Below are positions 1 to 9,063 of a stretch of DNA of 64,000 bases, piece by piece. Source of the DNA: Ptiloglossa arizonensis (Eukaryota; Arthropoda; Insecta; Hymenoptera; Colletidae); NCBI RefSeq assembly GCF_051014685.1, contig NW_027478419.1, positions 620,001-684,000 on the forward strand. Reading direction: 5' to 3'. Position numbers and translations under genes: made by a program. The stretch's first letter is position 1. Every line of letters begins with the position of its first letter. A model generated the notes under the pieces. The model was not told where the DNA came from. It searched no databases and saw only the letters and a list, made by a program, of their open reading frames with translations.

Positions 1-10
1 TGCGAAAATT

Positions 11-23
11 TTGAGTTTCTCAA
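11..23. other. Short inverted repeat TTGAG-TTT-CTCAA (exemplar)
   Basis: A perfect 5-bp stem with a 3-base loop lies at monomer positions 11-23, directly after and overlapping AAAATTTT. It is intact in most monomers and broken in the class with TTTATCAAG. The stem is too short to call a stable structure on its own. There is no following T-run, so it is not a terminator. Confidence 0.6.
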
Positions 24-51
24 GCGTTTCTTACATCCAAACTGCCATATC

Positions 52-57
52 TCGCGA
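52..57. other. Conserved TCGCGA core with two CpG (exemplar)
   Basis: TCGCGA at monomer positions 52-57 is a 6-bp palindrome (NruI recognition sequence) within the best conserved stretch of the unit. A few monomers have CGCGCGAAC or TTCGCGAAC instead, which keep the CGCG core. Regular digestion at this site would give a 175-bp ladder unless CpG methylation blocks it. Confidence 0.8.
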
Positions 58-107
58 ACGGATTGACCAATCCGCAAAATTTCTGTTGCATCTGAAAGAA
101 GAAACTC

Positions 108-124
108 GCCCGATTACAACGGTA
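108..124 (-). other. Weak CENP-B-box-like match (7 of 9 core bases, minus strand)
   Basis: Read on the minus strand, monomer positions 124-108 give T-ACCG-TTGT-A-AT-CGGG-C. The CENP-B box pattern NTTCGNNNNANNCGGGN has nine fixed bases; CG, A and CGGG match, and the two leading T positions do not. By my estimate a match this good is expected about 0.5 times per random 175-bp unit on both strands, so it may be chance. It occurs in nearly every monomer because the segment is conserved. Confidence 0.15.
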
Positions 125-233
125 TGCGTACTTTTCCCCTATGCCGTTCTAGTTATTCGTTTCGAGCATCAGAACTGCGAAAATTTTGAGTTTCTCAAGC
201 GTTTCTTACCTCCAAACTGCCATATCTCGCGAA

Positions 234-249
234 CGGATTGATCAATCCG
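234..249. other. Perfect 16-bp palindrome in the monomer (exemplar)
   Basis: CGGATTGATCAATCCG equals its own reverse complement. It lies at monomer positions 59-74, two bases after the TCGCGA palindrome. Many monomers carry this form; others have one change (CGGATTGACCAATCCG) or two (CGGATCGACCAATCCG), which break the centre. A perfect 16-bp palindrome is expected by chance in roughly 0.3% of random 175-bp sequences. Possible roles are a homodimeric protein site or cruciform extrusion, neither shown by the sequence alone. Confidence 0.8.
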
Positions 250-2100
250 CAAAATTTCTGTTGCATCTGAAAGTAGAAACTCGCCCGATTACAACGGTAT
301 GCGTACTTTTCCCCTATGCCGTTCTAGTTACTCGTTTCGAGCATCAGAACTGGGAAAATTTTGAGTTTATCAAGCGTGTCTTATTTCCAAACTGCCATAT
401 CTCGCGAACGGATTGATCAATCCGCAAAATTTCTGTGGCATCTGAAAGTAGAAACTCGCCCGATTACAACGGTATGCGCACTTTTCCACTAGGCGGTTCT
501 AGTTATTCGTTTCGAGCATCAGAACTGCGAAAATTTTGAGTTTCTCAAGCGTTTCTTATTTCCAAACTACCATATCTCGCGAACGGATTGATCAATCCGC
601 AAAATTTCTGATGCATCTGAAAGTAGAAGCTCGCCCGATTACAACGGTATGCGCACTTTTCCCCTAGGCCGTTCTAGTTATTCGTTTCGAGCATCAGAAC
701 TGCGAAAATTTTGAGTTTCTCAAGCGTTTCTTACATCTAAACTGCCATATCTCGCGAACGGATTGATCAATCCGCAAAATTTCTGTTGCATCTGAAAGTA
801 GAAACTCGCCCGATTACAACGGTATGCGTACTTTTCCCCTATGCCGTTCTAGTTACTCGTTTCGAGCATCAGAACTGGGAAAATTTTGAGTTTATCAAGC
901 GTTTCTTATTTCCAAACTGCCATATCTCGCGAACGGATTGATCAATCCGCAAAATTTCTGTGGCATCTGAAAGTAGAAACTCGCCCGATTACAACGGTAT
1001 GCGCACTTTTCCCCTAGGCGGTTCTAGTTATTCGTTTCGAGCATCAGAACTGCGAAAATTTTGAGTTTCTCAAGCGTTTCTTATTTCCAAACTACCATAC
1101 CTCGCGAACGGATTGATCAATCCGCAAAATTTCTGATGCATCTGAAAGTAGAAGCTCGCCCGATTACAACGGTATGAGCACTTTTCCCCTAGGCCGTTCT
1201 AGTTATTCGTGTCGAGCATCAGAACTGCGAAAATTTTGAGTTTCTCAAGCGTTTCTTACCTCCAAACTGCCATATCTCGCGAACGGATCGACCAATCCGC
1301 AAAATTTTTGTTGCATCTCAAAGTAGAAACTCGCCCGATTACAACGGTATGCGTACTTTTCCCCTAGGCCGTTCTAGTTATTCGTTTCGAGCATCAGAAC
1401 TGTGAAAATTTTGAGTTTCTCAAGCGTTTCTTACTTCCAAACTGCCATATCTCGCGAACGGATCGACCAATCCGCAAAATTTCAGTTGCATGTGCAAGTA
1501 GAATCTCGCCCGATTACAACGGTATGCGTACTTTTCCCCTATGCCGTTCTAGTTACTCGTTTCGAGCATCAGAACTGCGAAAATTTTGAGTTTATCAAGC
1601 GTTTCTTACCTCCAAACTGCCATATCTCGCGAACGGATTGTCCAATCCGCAAAATTTCTGTTGCGTCTGAAAGTAGAAACTCGCCCGATTACAACGGTAT
1701 GCGTACTTTTCCCCTATGCCGTTCTAGTTATTCGTTTCGAGCATCAGAACTGCGAAAATTTTGAGTTTCTCAAGCGTTTCTTACTTCCAAACTGCCATAT
1801 CTCGCGAACGGATCGACCAATCCGCAAAATTTCTGTTGCATGTGCAAGTTGAAACTCGCCCGATTACAACGGTATGCGTACTTTTCCCCTAGGCCGTTCT
1901 AGTTATTCGTTTCGAGCATCAGAACTGCGAAAATTTTGAGTTTCTCAAGCGTTTCTTACCTCCAAACTGCCATATCTCGCGAACGGATTGATCAATCCGC
2001 AAAATTTCTGTTGCATCTGAAAGTAGAAACTCGCCCGATTACAACGGTATGCGCACTTTTCCCCTAGGCGGTTCTAGTTATTCGTTTCGAGCATCAGAAC

Positions 2101-2276
2101 TGCGAAAATTTTGAGTTTCTCAAGCGTTTCTTATTTCCAAACTGCCATATCTCGCGAACGGATCGACCAATCCGCAAAATTTCTGTCGCATGTGCAAGTA
2201 GAATCTCGCCCGATTACAACGGTATGCGTACTTTTCCCCTAGGCCGTTCTAGTTATTTCGTTTCGAGCATCAGAAC
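2101..2276 (+). repeat. Exemplar of the 176-bp monomer class (+1 T)
   Basis: One T is inserted in AGTTATTCG, giving AGTTATTTCG (near 2256), so the unit is 176 bp. The class has 28 members, with the extra T near 2256, 3482, 4533, 5233, 6284, 7334, 8910, 9086, 10136, 11712, 12938, 13989, 15390, 16091, 17667, 19943, 22044, 22745, 23446, 24847, 26773, 28349, 28700, 31151, 40248, 41824, 42175 and 44626. Most members also have GTTCCGAG in place of GTTTCGAG. The shared context suggests one mutation spread by duplication. Confidence 0.92.
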
Positions 2277-3449
2277 TGCGCAAATTTTGAGTTTCTCTAG
2301 CGTTTCTTACCTCCCAACTGCCATATCTCGCGAACGGATTGACCAATCCGCAAAATTTCTGTTGCGTCTGAAAGTAGAAACTCGCCCGATTACAACGGTG
2401 TGCGTACTATTCCCCTAGGCCGTTCTAGTTACTCGTTTCGAGCATCAGAACTGCGAAAATTTTGAGTTCCTCAAGCGTTTCTTATATCCAAACTGCCATA
2501 TCTCGCGAACGGATTGATCAATCCGCAAAATTTCTGTTGCATCTGAAAGTAGAAACTCGCCCGATTACAACGGTATGCGCACTTTTCCCCTAGGCCGTTC
2601 TAGTTATTCGTGTCGAGCATCAGAACTGCGAAAATTTTGAGTTTCTCAAGCGTTTCTTACATCCAAACTGCCATATCTCGCGAACGGATTGACCAATCCG
2701 CAAAATTTCTGTTGCATCTGAAAGAAGAAACTCGCCCGATTACAACGGTATGCGTACTTTTCCCCTATGCCGTTCTAGTTATTCGTTTCGAGCATCAGAA
2801 CTGCGAAAATTTTGAGTTTCTCAAGCGTTTCTTACCTCCAAACTGCCATATCTCGCGAACGGATTGATCAATCCGCAAAATTTCTGTTGCATCTGAAAGT
2901 AGAAACTCGCCCGATTACAACGGTATGCGTACTTTTCCCCTATGCCGTTCTAGTTACTCGTTTCGAGCATCAGAACTGGGAAAATTTTGAGTTTATCAAG
3001 CGTTTCTTATTTCCAAACTGCCATATCTCGCGAACGGATTGATCAATCCGCAAAATTTCTGTGGCATCTGAAAGTAGAAACTCGCCCGATTACAACGGTA
3101 TGCGCACTTTTCCCCTAGGCGGTTCTAGTTATTCGTTTCGAGCATCAGAACTGCGAAAATTTTGAGTTTCTCAAGCGTTTCTTATTTCCAAACTACCATA
3201 TCTCGCGAACGGATTGATCAATCCGCAAAATTTCTGATGCATCTGAAAGTAGAAGCTCGCCCGATTACAACGGTATGAGCACTTTTCCCCTAGGCCGTTC
3301 TAGTTATTCGTGTCGAGCATCAGAACTGCGAAAATTTTGAGTTTCTCAAGCGTTTCTTACCTCCAAACTGCCATATCTCGCGAACGGATTGACCAATCCG
3401 CAAAATTTCTGTTGCATCTGAAAGTAGAAACTCGCCCGATTAAAACGGT

Positions 3450-4900
3450 GTGCGTACTATTCCCCTAGGCCGTTCTAGTTATTTCGTTCCGAGCATCAGA
3501 ACTGCGCAAATTTTGAGTTTCTCAAGCGTTTCTTATATCCAAACTGCCATATCTCGCGAACGGATTGATCAATCCGCAAAATTTCTGTTGCATCTGAAAG
3601 TAGAAACTCGCCCTATTACAACGGTATGCGCACTTTTCCCCTAGGCCGTTCTAGTTATTCGTTTCGAGCATCAGAACTGCGAAAATTTTGAGTTTCTCAA
3701 GCGTTTCTTACTTCCAAACTGCCATATCTCGCGAACGGATCGACCAATCCGCAAAATTTCTGTTGCAGGTGCAAGTAGAAACTCGCCCGATTACAACGGT
3801 ATGCGTACTTTTCCCCTATGCCGTTCTAGTTACTCGTTTCGAGCATCAGAACTGCGAAAATTTTGAGTTTATCAAGCGTTTCTTACCTCCAAACTGCCAT
3901 ATCTCGCGAACGGATTGTCCAATCCGCAAAATTTCTGTTGCGTCTGAAAGTAGAAACTCGCCCGATTACAACGGTATGCGTACTTTTCCCCTATGCCGTT
4001 CTAGTTATTCGTTTCGAGCATCAGAACTGCGAAAATTTTGAGTTTCTCAAGCGTTTCTTACTTCCAAACTGCCATATCTCGCGAACGGATCGACCAATCC
4101 GCAAAATTTCTGTTGCATGTGCAAGAAGAAACTCGCCCGATTACAACGGTATGCGTACTTTTCCCCTAGGCCGTTCTAGTTATTCGTTTCGAGCATCAGA
4201 ACTGCGAAAATTTTGAGTTTCTCAAGCGTTTCTTACCTCCAAACTGCCATATCTCGCGAACGGATTGATCAATCCGCAAAATTTCTGTTGCATCTGAAAG
4301 TAGAAACTCGCCCGATTACAACGGTATGCGCACTTTTCCCGTAGGCGGTTCTAGTTATTCGTTTCGAGCATCAGAACTGCGAAAATTTTGAGTTTCTCAA
4401 GCGTTTCTTATTTCCAAACTGCCATATCTCGCGAACGGATCGACCAATCCGCAAAATTTCTGTTGCATGTGCAAGTAGAATCTCGCCCGATTACAACGGT
4501 ATGCGTACTTTTCCCCTAGGCCGTTCTAGTTATTTCGTTTCGAGCATCAGAACTGCGCAAATTTTGAGTTTCTCAAGCGTTTCTTACCTCCCAACTGCCA
4601 TATCTCGCGAACGGATTGACCAATCCGCAAAATTTCTGTTGCGTCTGAAAGTAGAAACTCGCCCGATTACAACGGTGTGCGTACTATTCCCCTAGGCCGT
4701 TCTAGTTACTCGTTTCGAGCATCAGAACTGCGAAAATTTTGAGTTTCTCAAGCGTTTCTTATATCCAAACTGCCATATCTCGCGAACGGATTGATCAATC
4801 CGCAAAATTTCTGTTGCATCTGAAAGTAGAAACTCGCCCGATTACAACGGTATGCGCACTTTTCCCCTAGGCCGTTCTAGTTATTCGTGTCGAGCATCAG
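3450..4900 (+). repeat. Block repeated at about 12.9-14.35 kb (offset 9456 bp), partly also at 15.36-16.0 kb
   Basis: Landmarks in the same order at both sites are the +1T unit with GTTCCGAG, CTCGCCCTATTAC, TTGCAGGTGCAAG, ATTGTCCAATCCGC, and a second +1T unit with CTCCCAACTGCC. The 12.9-kb copy has private changes: CCCAAATGCC near 13271 and GCGAAGGGATTG near 13366. The third copy, at 15.36-16.0 kb (offset 2452 from the second), covers only its first part. Confidence 0.75.
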
Positions 4901-5700
4901 AACTGCGAAAATTTTGAGTTTCTCAAGCGTTTCTTACATCCAAACTGCCATATCTCGCGAACGGATTGACCAATCCGCAAAATTTCTGTTGCATCTGAAA
5001 GTAGAAACTCGCCGATTACAACGGTATGCGTACTTTTCCCCTATGCCGTTCTAGTTATTCGTTTCGAGCATCAGAACTGCGAAAATTTTGAGTTTCTCAA
5101 GCGTTTCTTACCTCCAAACTGCCATATCTCGCGAACGGATTGATCAATCCGCAAAATTTCTGTTGCATCTGAAAGTAGAAACTCGCCCGATTAAAACGGT
5201 GTGCGTACTATTCCCCTAGGCCGTTCTAGTTATTTCGTTCCGAGCATCAGAACTGCGCAAATTTTGAGTTTCTCAAGCGTTTCTTACATCCAAACTGCCA
5301 TATCTCGCGAACGGATTGACCAATCCGCAAAATTTCTGTTGCATCTGAAAGTAGAAACTCGCCCGATTACAACGGTATGCGTACTTTTCCACTATGCCGT
5401 TCTAGTTATTCGTTTCGAGCATCAGAACTGCGAAAATTTTGAGTTTCTCAAGCGTTTCTTACCTCCAAACTGCCATATCTCGCGAACGGATTGATCATTC
5501 CGCAAAATTTCTGTTGCATCTGAAAGTAGAAACTCGCCCGATTACAACGGTATGCGTACTTTTCCCCTAGGCGGTTCTAGTTATTCGTTTCGAGCATCAG
5601 AACTGCGAAAATTTTGAGTTTCTCAAGCGTTTCTTATTTCCAAACTACCATATCTCGCGAACGGATTGATCAATCCGCAAAATTTCTGATGCATCTGAAA
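4690..5700 (+). repeat. Block repeated 2101 bp downstream (12 monomers + 1 bp)
   Basis: The sequence from about 4.69 to 5.70 kb matches 6.79-7.80 kb and then 9.59-10.60 kb. It includes the rare CTCGCCGATTAC deletion unit (4904-5077) and the TGATCATTCCGC unit. The match ends near 5.73 kb, where this copy has GCGCAC and TAGGCC but the downstream copies have GCGTAC and TATGCC. It looks like an earlier, partial instance of the 2802-bp unit. Confidence 0.75.
4904..5077 (+). repeat. Exemplar of the 174-bp monomer class with CTCGCCGATTAC (-1 C)
   Basis: One C is missing from CTCGCCCGATTAC. Only three members are present (near 5011, 7112 and 9916), all in the repeated block around the 2802-bp unit, so they are copies of one event. 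In this unit the CCCG half of the CENP-B-box-like motif is reduced to CCG. Confidence 0.92.
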
Positions 5701-6261
5701 GTAGAAGCTCGCCCGATTACAACGGTATGCGCACTTTTCCCCTAGGCCGTTCTAGTTATTCGTGTCGAACATCAGAACTGCGAAAATTTTGAGTTTCTCA
5801 AGCGTTTCTTACCTCCAAACTGCCATATCTCGCGAACGGATCGACCAATCCGCAAAATTTCTGCTGCATCTGCAAGTAGAAACTCGCCCGATTACAACGG
5901 TATGCGTACTTTTCCCCTAGGCCGTTCTAGTTATTCGTTTCGAGCATCAGAACTGTGAAAATTTTGAGTTTCTCAAGCGATTCTTACATCCAAACTGCCA
6001 TATCTCGCGAACGGATCGACCAATCCGCAAAATTTCAGTTGCATGTGCAAGTAGAATCTCTCCCGATTACAACGGTATGCGTACTTTTCCCCTAGGCCGT
6101 TCTAGTTATTCGTTTCGAGCATCAGAACTGCGCAAATTTTGAGTTTCTCAAGCGTTTCTTACCTCCAAACTGCCATATCTCGCGAACGGATTGACCAATC
6201 CGCAAAATTTCTGTTGCATCTGAAAGTAGAAACTCGCCCGATTAAAACGGTGTGCGTACTA

Positions 6262-9063
6262 TTCCCCTAGGCCGTTCTAGTTATTTCGTTCCGAGCATCA
6301 GAACTGCGAAAATTTTGAGTTTCTCAAGCGTTTCTTACCTCCAAACTGCCATATCTCGCGAACGGATCGACCAATCCGCAAAATTTCAGTTGCATGTGCA
6401 AGTAGAAACTCGCCCGATTACAACGGTATGCGTACTCTTCCCCTAGGCCGTTCTAGTTATTCGTTTCGAGCATCAGAACTGCGAAAATTTTGAGTTTCTC
6501 AAGCGTTTCTTACCTCCAAACTGCCATATCTCGCGAACGGATTGATCAATCCGCAAAATTTCTGTTGCATCTGAAAGTAGAAACTCGCCCGATTACAACG
6601 GTATGCGTACTTTTCCCCTATGCCGTTCTAGTTACTCGTTTCGAGCATCAGAACTGGGAAAATTTTGAGTTTATCAAGCGTTTCTTATTTCCAAACTGCC
6701 ATATCTCGCGAACGGATTGATCAATCCGCAAAATTTCTGTGGCATCTGAAAGTAGAAACTCGCCCGATTACAACGGTGTGCGTACTATTCCCCTAGGCCG
6801 TTCTAGTTACTCGTTTCGAGCATCAGAACTGCGAAAATTTTGAGTTTCTCAAGCGTTTCTTATATCCAAACTGCCATATCTCGCGAACGGATTGATCAAT
6901 CCGCAAAATTTCTGTTGCATCTGAAAGTAGAAACTCGCCCGATTACAACGGTATGCGCACTTTTCCCCTAGGCCGTTCTAGTTATTCGTGTCGAGCATCA
7001 GAACTGCGAAAATTTTGAGTTTCTCAAGCGTTTCTTACATCCAAACTGCCATATCTCGCGAACGGATTGACCAATCCGCAAAATTTCTGTTGCATCTGAA
7101 AGTAGAAACTCGCCGATTACAACGGTATGCGTACTTTTCCCCTATGCCGTTCTAGTTATTCGTTTCGAGCATCAGAACTGCGAAAATTTTGAGTTTCTCA
7201 AGCGTTTCTTACCTCCAAACTGCCATATCTCGCGAACGGATTGATCAATCCGCAAAATTTCTGTTGCATCTGAAAGTTGAAACTCGCCCGATTAAAACGG
7301 TGTGCGTACTATTCCCCTAGGCCGTTCTAGTTATTTCGTTCCGAGCATCAGAACTGCGCAAATTTTGAGTTTCTCAAGCGTTTCTTACATCCAAACTGCC
7401 ATATCTCGCGAACGGATTGACCAATCCGCAAAATTTCTGTTGCATCTGAAAGTAGAAACTCGCCCGATTACAACGGTATGCGTACTTTTCCACTATGCCG
7501 TTCTAGTTATTCGTTTCGAGCATCAGAACTGCGAAAATTTTGAGTTTCTCAAGCGTTTCTTACCTCCAAACTGCCATATCTCGCGAACGGATTGATCATT
7601 CCGCAAAATTTCTGTTGCATCTGAAAGTAGAAACTCGCCCGATTACAACGGTATGCGTACTTTTCCCCTAGGCGGTTCTAGTTATTCGTTTCGAGCATCA
7701 GAACTGCGAAAATTTTGAGTTTCTCAAGCGTTTCTTATTTCCAAACTACCATATCTCGCGAACGGATTGATCAATCCGCAAAATTTCTGATGCATCTGAA
7801 AGTAGAAGCTCGCCCGATTACAACGGTATGCGTACTTTTCCCCTATGCCGTTCTAGTTACTCGTTTCGAGCATCAGAACTGGGAAAATTTTGAGTTTCTC
7901 AAGCGTTTCTTACCTCCAAACTGCCATATCTCGCGAACGGATTGATCAATCCGCAAAATTTCTGTTGCATCTGAAAGTAGAAACTCGCCCGATTACAACG
8001 GTATGCGTACTATTCCCCTATGCCGTTCTAGTTACTCGTTTCGAGCATCAGAACTGGGAAAATTTTGAGTTTATCAAGCGTTTCTTATTTCCAAACTGCC
8101 ATATCTCGCGAACGGATTGATCAATCCGCAAAATTTCTGTGGCATCTGAAAGTAGAAACTCGCCCGATTACAACGGTGTGCGTACTATTCCCCTAGGCCG
8201 TTCTAGTTACTCGTTTCGAGCATCAGAACTGCGAAAATTTTGAGTTTCTCAAGCGTTTCTTATATCCAAACTGCCATATCTCGCGAACGGATTGATCAAT
8301 CCGCAAAATTTCTGTTGCATCTGAAAGTAGAAACTCGCCCGATTACAACGGTATGCGCACTTTTCCCCTAGGCCGTTCTAGTTATTCGTGTCGAGCATCA
8401 GAACTGCGAAAATTTTGAGTTTCTCAAGCGTTTCTTACATCCAAACTGCCATATCTCGCGAACGGATCGACCAATCCGCAAAATTTCTGCTGCATCTGCA
8501 AGTAGAAACTCGCCCGATTACAACGGTATGCGTACTTTTCCCCTAGGCCGTTCTAGTTATTCGTTTCGAGCATCAGAACTGTGAAAATTTTGAGTTTCTC
8601 AAGCGATTCTTACTTCCAAACTGCCATATCTCGCGAACGGATCGACCAATCCGCAAAATTTCAGTTGCATGTGCAAGTAGAATCTCTCCCGATTACAACG
8701 GTATGCGTACTTTTCCCCTAGGCCGTTCTATTTATTCGTTTCGAGCATCAGAACTGCGCAAATTTTGAGTTTCTCAAGCGTTTCTTACCTCCAAACTGCC
8801 ATATCTCGCGAACGGATTGACCAATCCGCAAAATTTCTGTTGCATCTGAAAGTAGAAACTCGCCCGATTAAAACGGTGTGCGTACTATTCCCCTAGGCCG
8901 TTCTAGTTATTTCGTTCCGAGCATCAGAACTGCGAAAATTTTGAGTTTCTCAAGCGTTTCTTACCTCCAAACTGCCATATCTCGCGAACGGATCGACCAA
9001 TCCGCAAAATTTCAGTTGCATGTGCAAGTAGAATCTCTCCCGATTACAACGGTATGCGTACTT
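6262..9063 (+). repeat. 16-monomer higher-order repeat, copy 1 (2802 bp)
   Basis: Sixteen monomers recur at an offset of 2802 bp (16 x 175 + 2). Matching landmarks include the +1T unit at about 6284, the 174-bp unit with CTCGCCGATTAC at about 7112, the TGATCATTCCGC unit at about 7590 and the CTGCTGCATCTGC unit at about 8490. Differences seen against copy 2 include AAGTTGAAAC against AAGTAGAAAC near 7278, CTGTTGC against CTGCTGC near 7612, AACTACC against AACTGCC near 7747, and CTATTTATTC against CTAGTTATTC near 8730. The last monomer, at about 9030-9063, has no counterpart at the end of copy 2. Confidence 0.85.

Larger units (their letters stand above)
1..175 (+). repeat. Representative satellite monomer (phase reference)
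   Basis: This is the first complete unit, with phase set at TGCGAAAATTTT. Positions within the monomer: AAAATTTT at 5-12; the inverted repeat TTGAG-TTT-CTCAA at 11-23; a variable triplet at 34-36; the conserved block around TCGCGA at 40-62; a dyad region at 59-74; AAAATTT at 76-82; a highly variable stretch at about 84-100; CCCGATTACAACGG at 109-122; CTTTTCCCC at 131-139; a variable box around 141-148 (TAGGCC, TATGCC or TAGGCG); and a conserved end, TTCGAGCATCAGAAC, at 161-175. Hand count gives 44 C and 31 G (43% GC) and 13 CpG. This copy differs from most others in carrying AAAGAAG instead of AAAGTAG near position 96. No coding role is supported. Confidence 0.95.
1..690 (+). repeat. Four-monomer block repeated at 2627-3316 and at 14360-15049
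   Basis: Three copies of the same four-monomer series are present. The copy 14.36 kb away shares two rare variants with this one, GCGTGTCTTATTTCC (near 376) and TTTTCCACTAGGCGG (near 483). The nearer copy at 2627 lacks both but shares the AAAGAAGAAAC variant of the first monomer. The distant copy is thus the closer relative for two of the three markers, which implies mixed descent by exchange between blocks. Confidence 0.75.

Noticed and set aside
11..23. Rho-independent terminator (stem-loop near T-runs)
   Set aside because: The stem is only 5 bp, is A/T-rich, lacks a downstream T-run, and occurs in every monomer of a non-coding eukaryotic-type satellite.
1..175. Internal subrepeat: GCGAAAATTTTGAG at position 2 resembles CCGCAAAATTTCTG at position 72
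   Set aside because: The likeness is limited to a short A/T tract with one or two flanking bases. The spacing of about 71 bp does not divide 175, and no third copy is visible.
1402..1852. Overlapping longer frames (up to 120 codons) near 1.4-1.85 kb and at 3.69-4.22 kb
   Set aside because: They are longer only because two neighbouring units have TATGCC instead of TAGGCC, which removes one TAG. No start context, composition change or domain supports coding.
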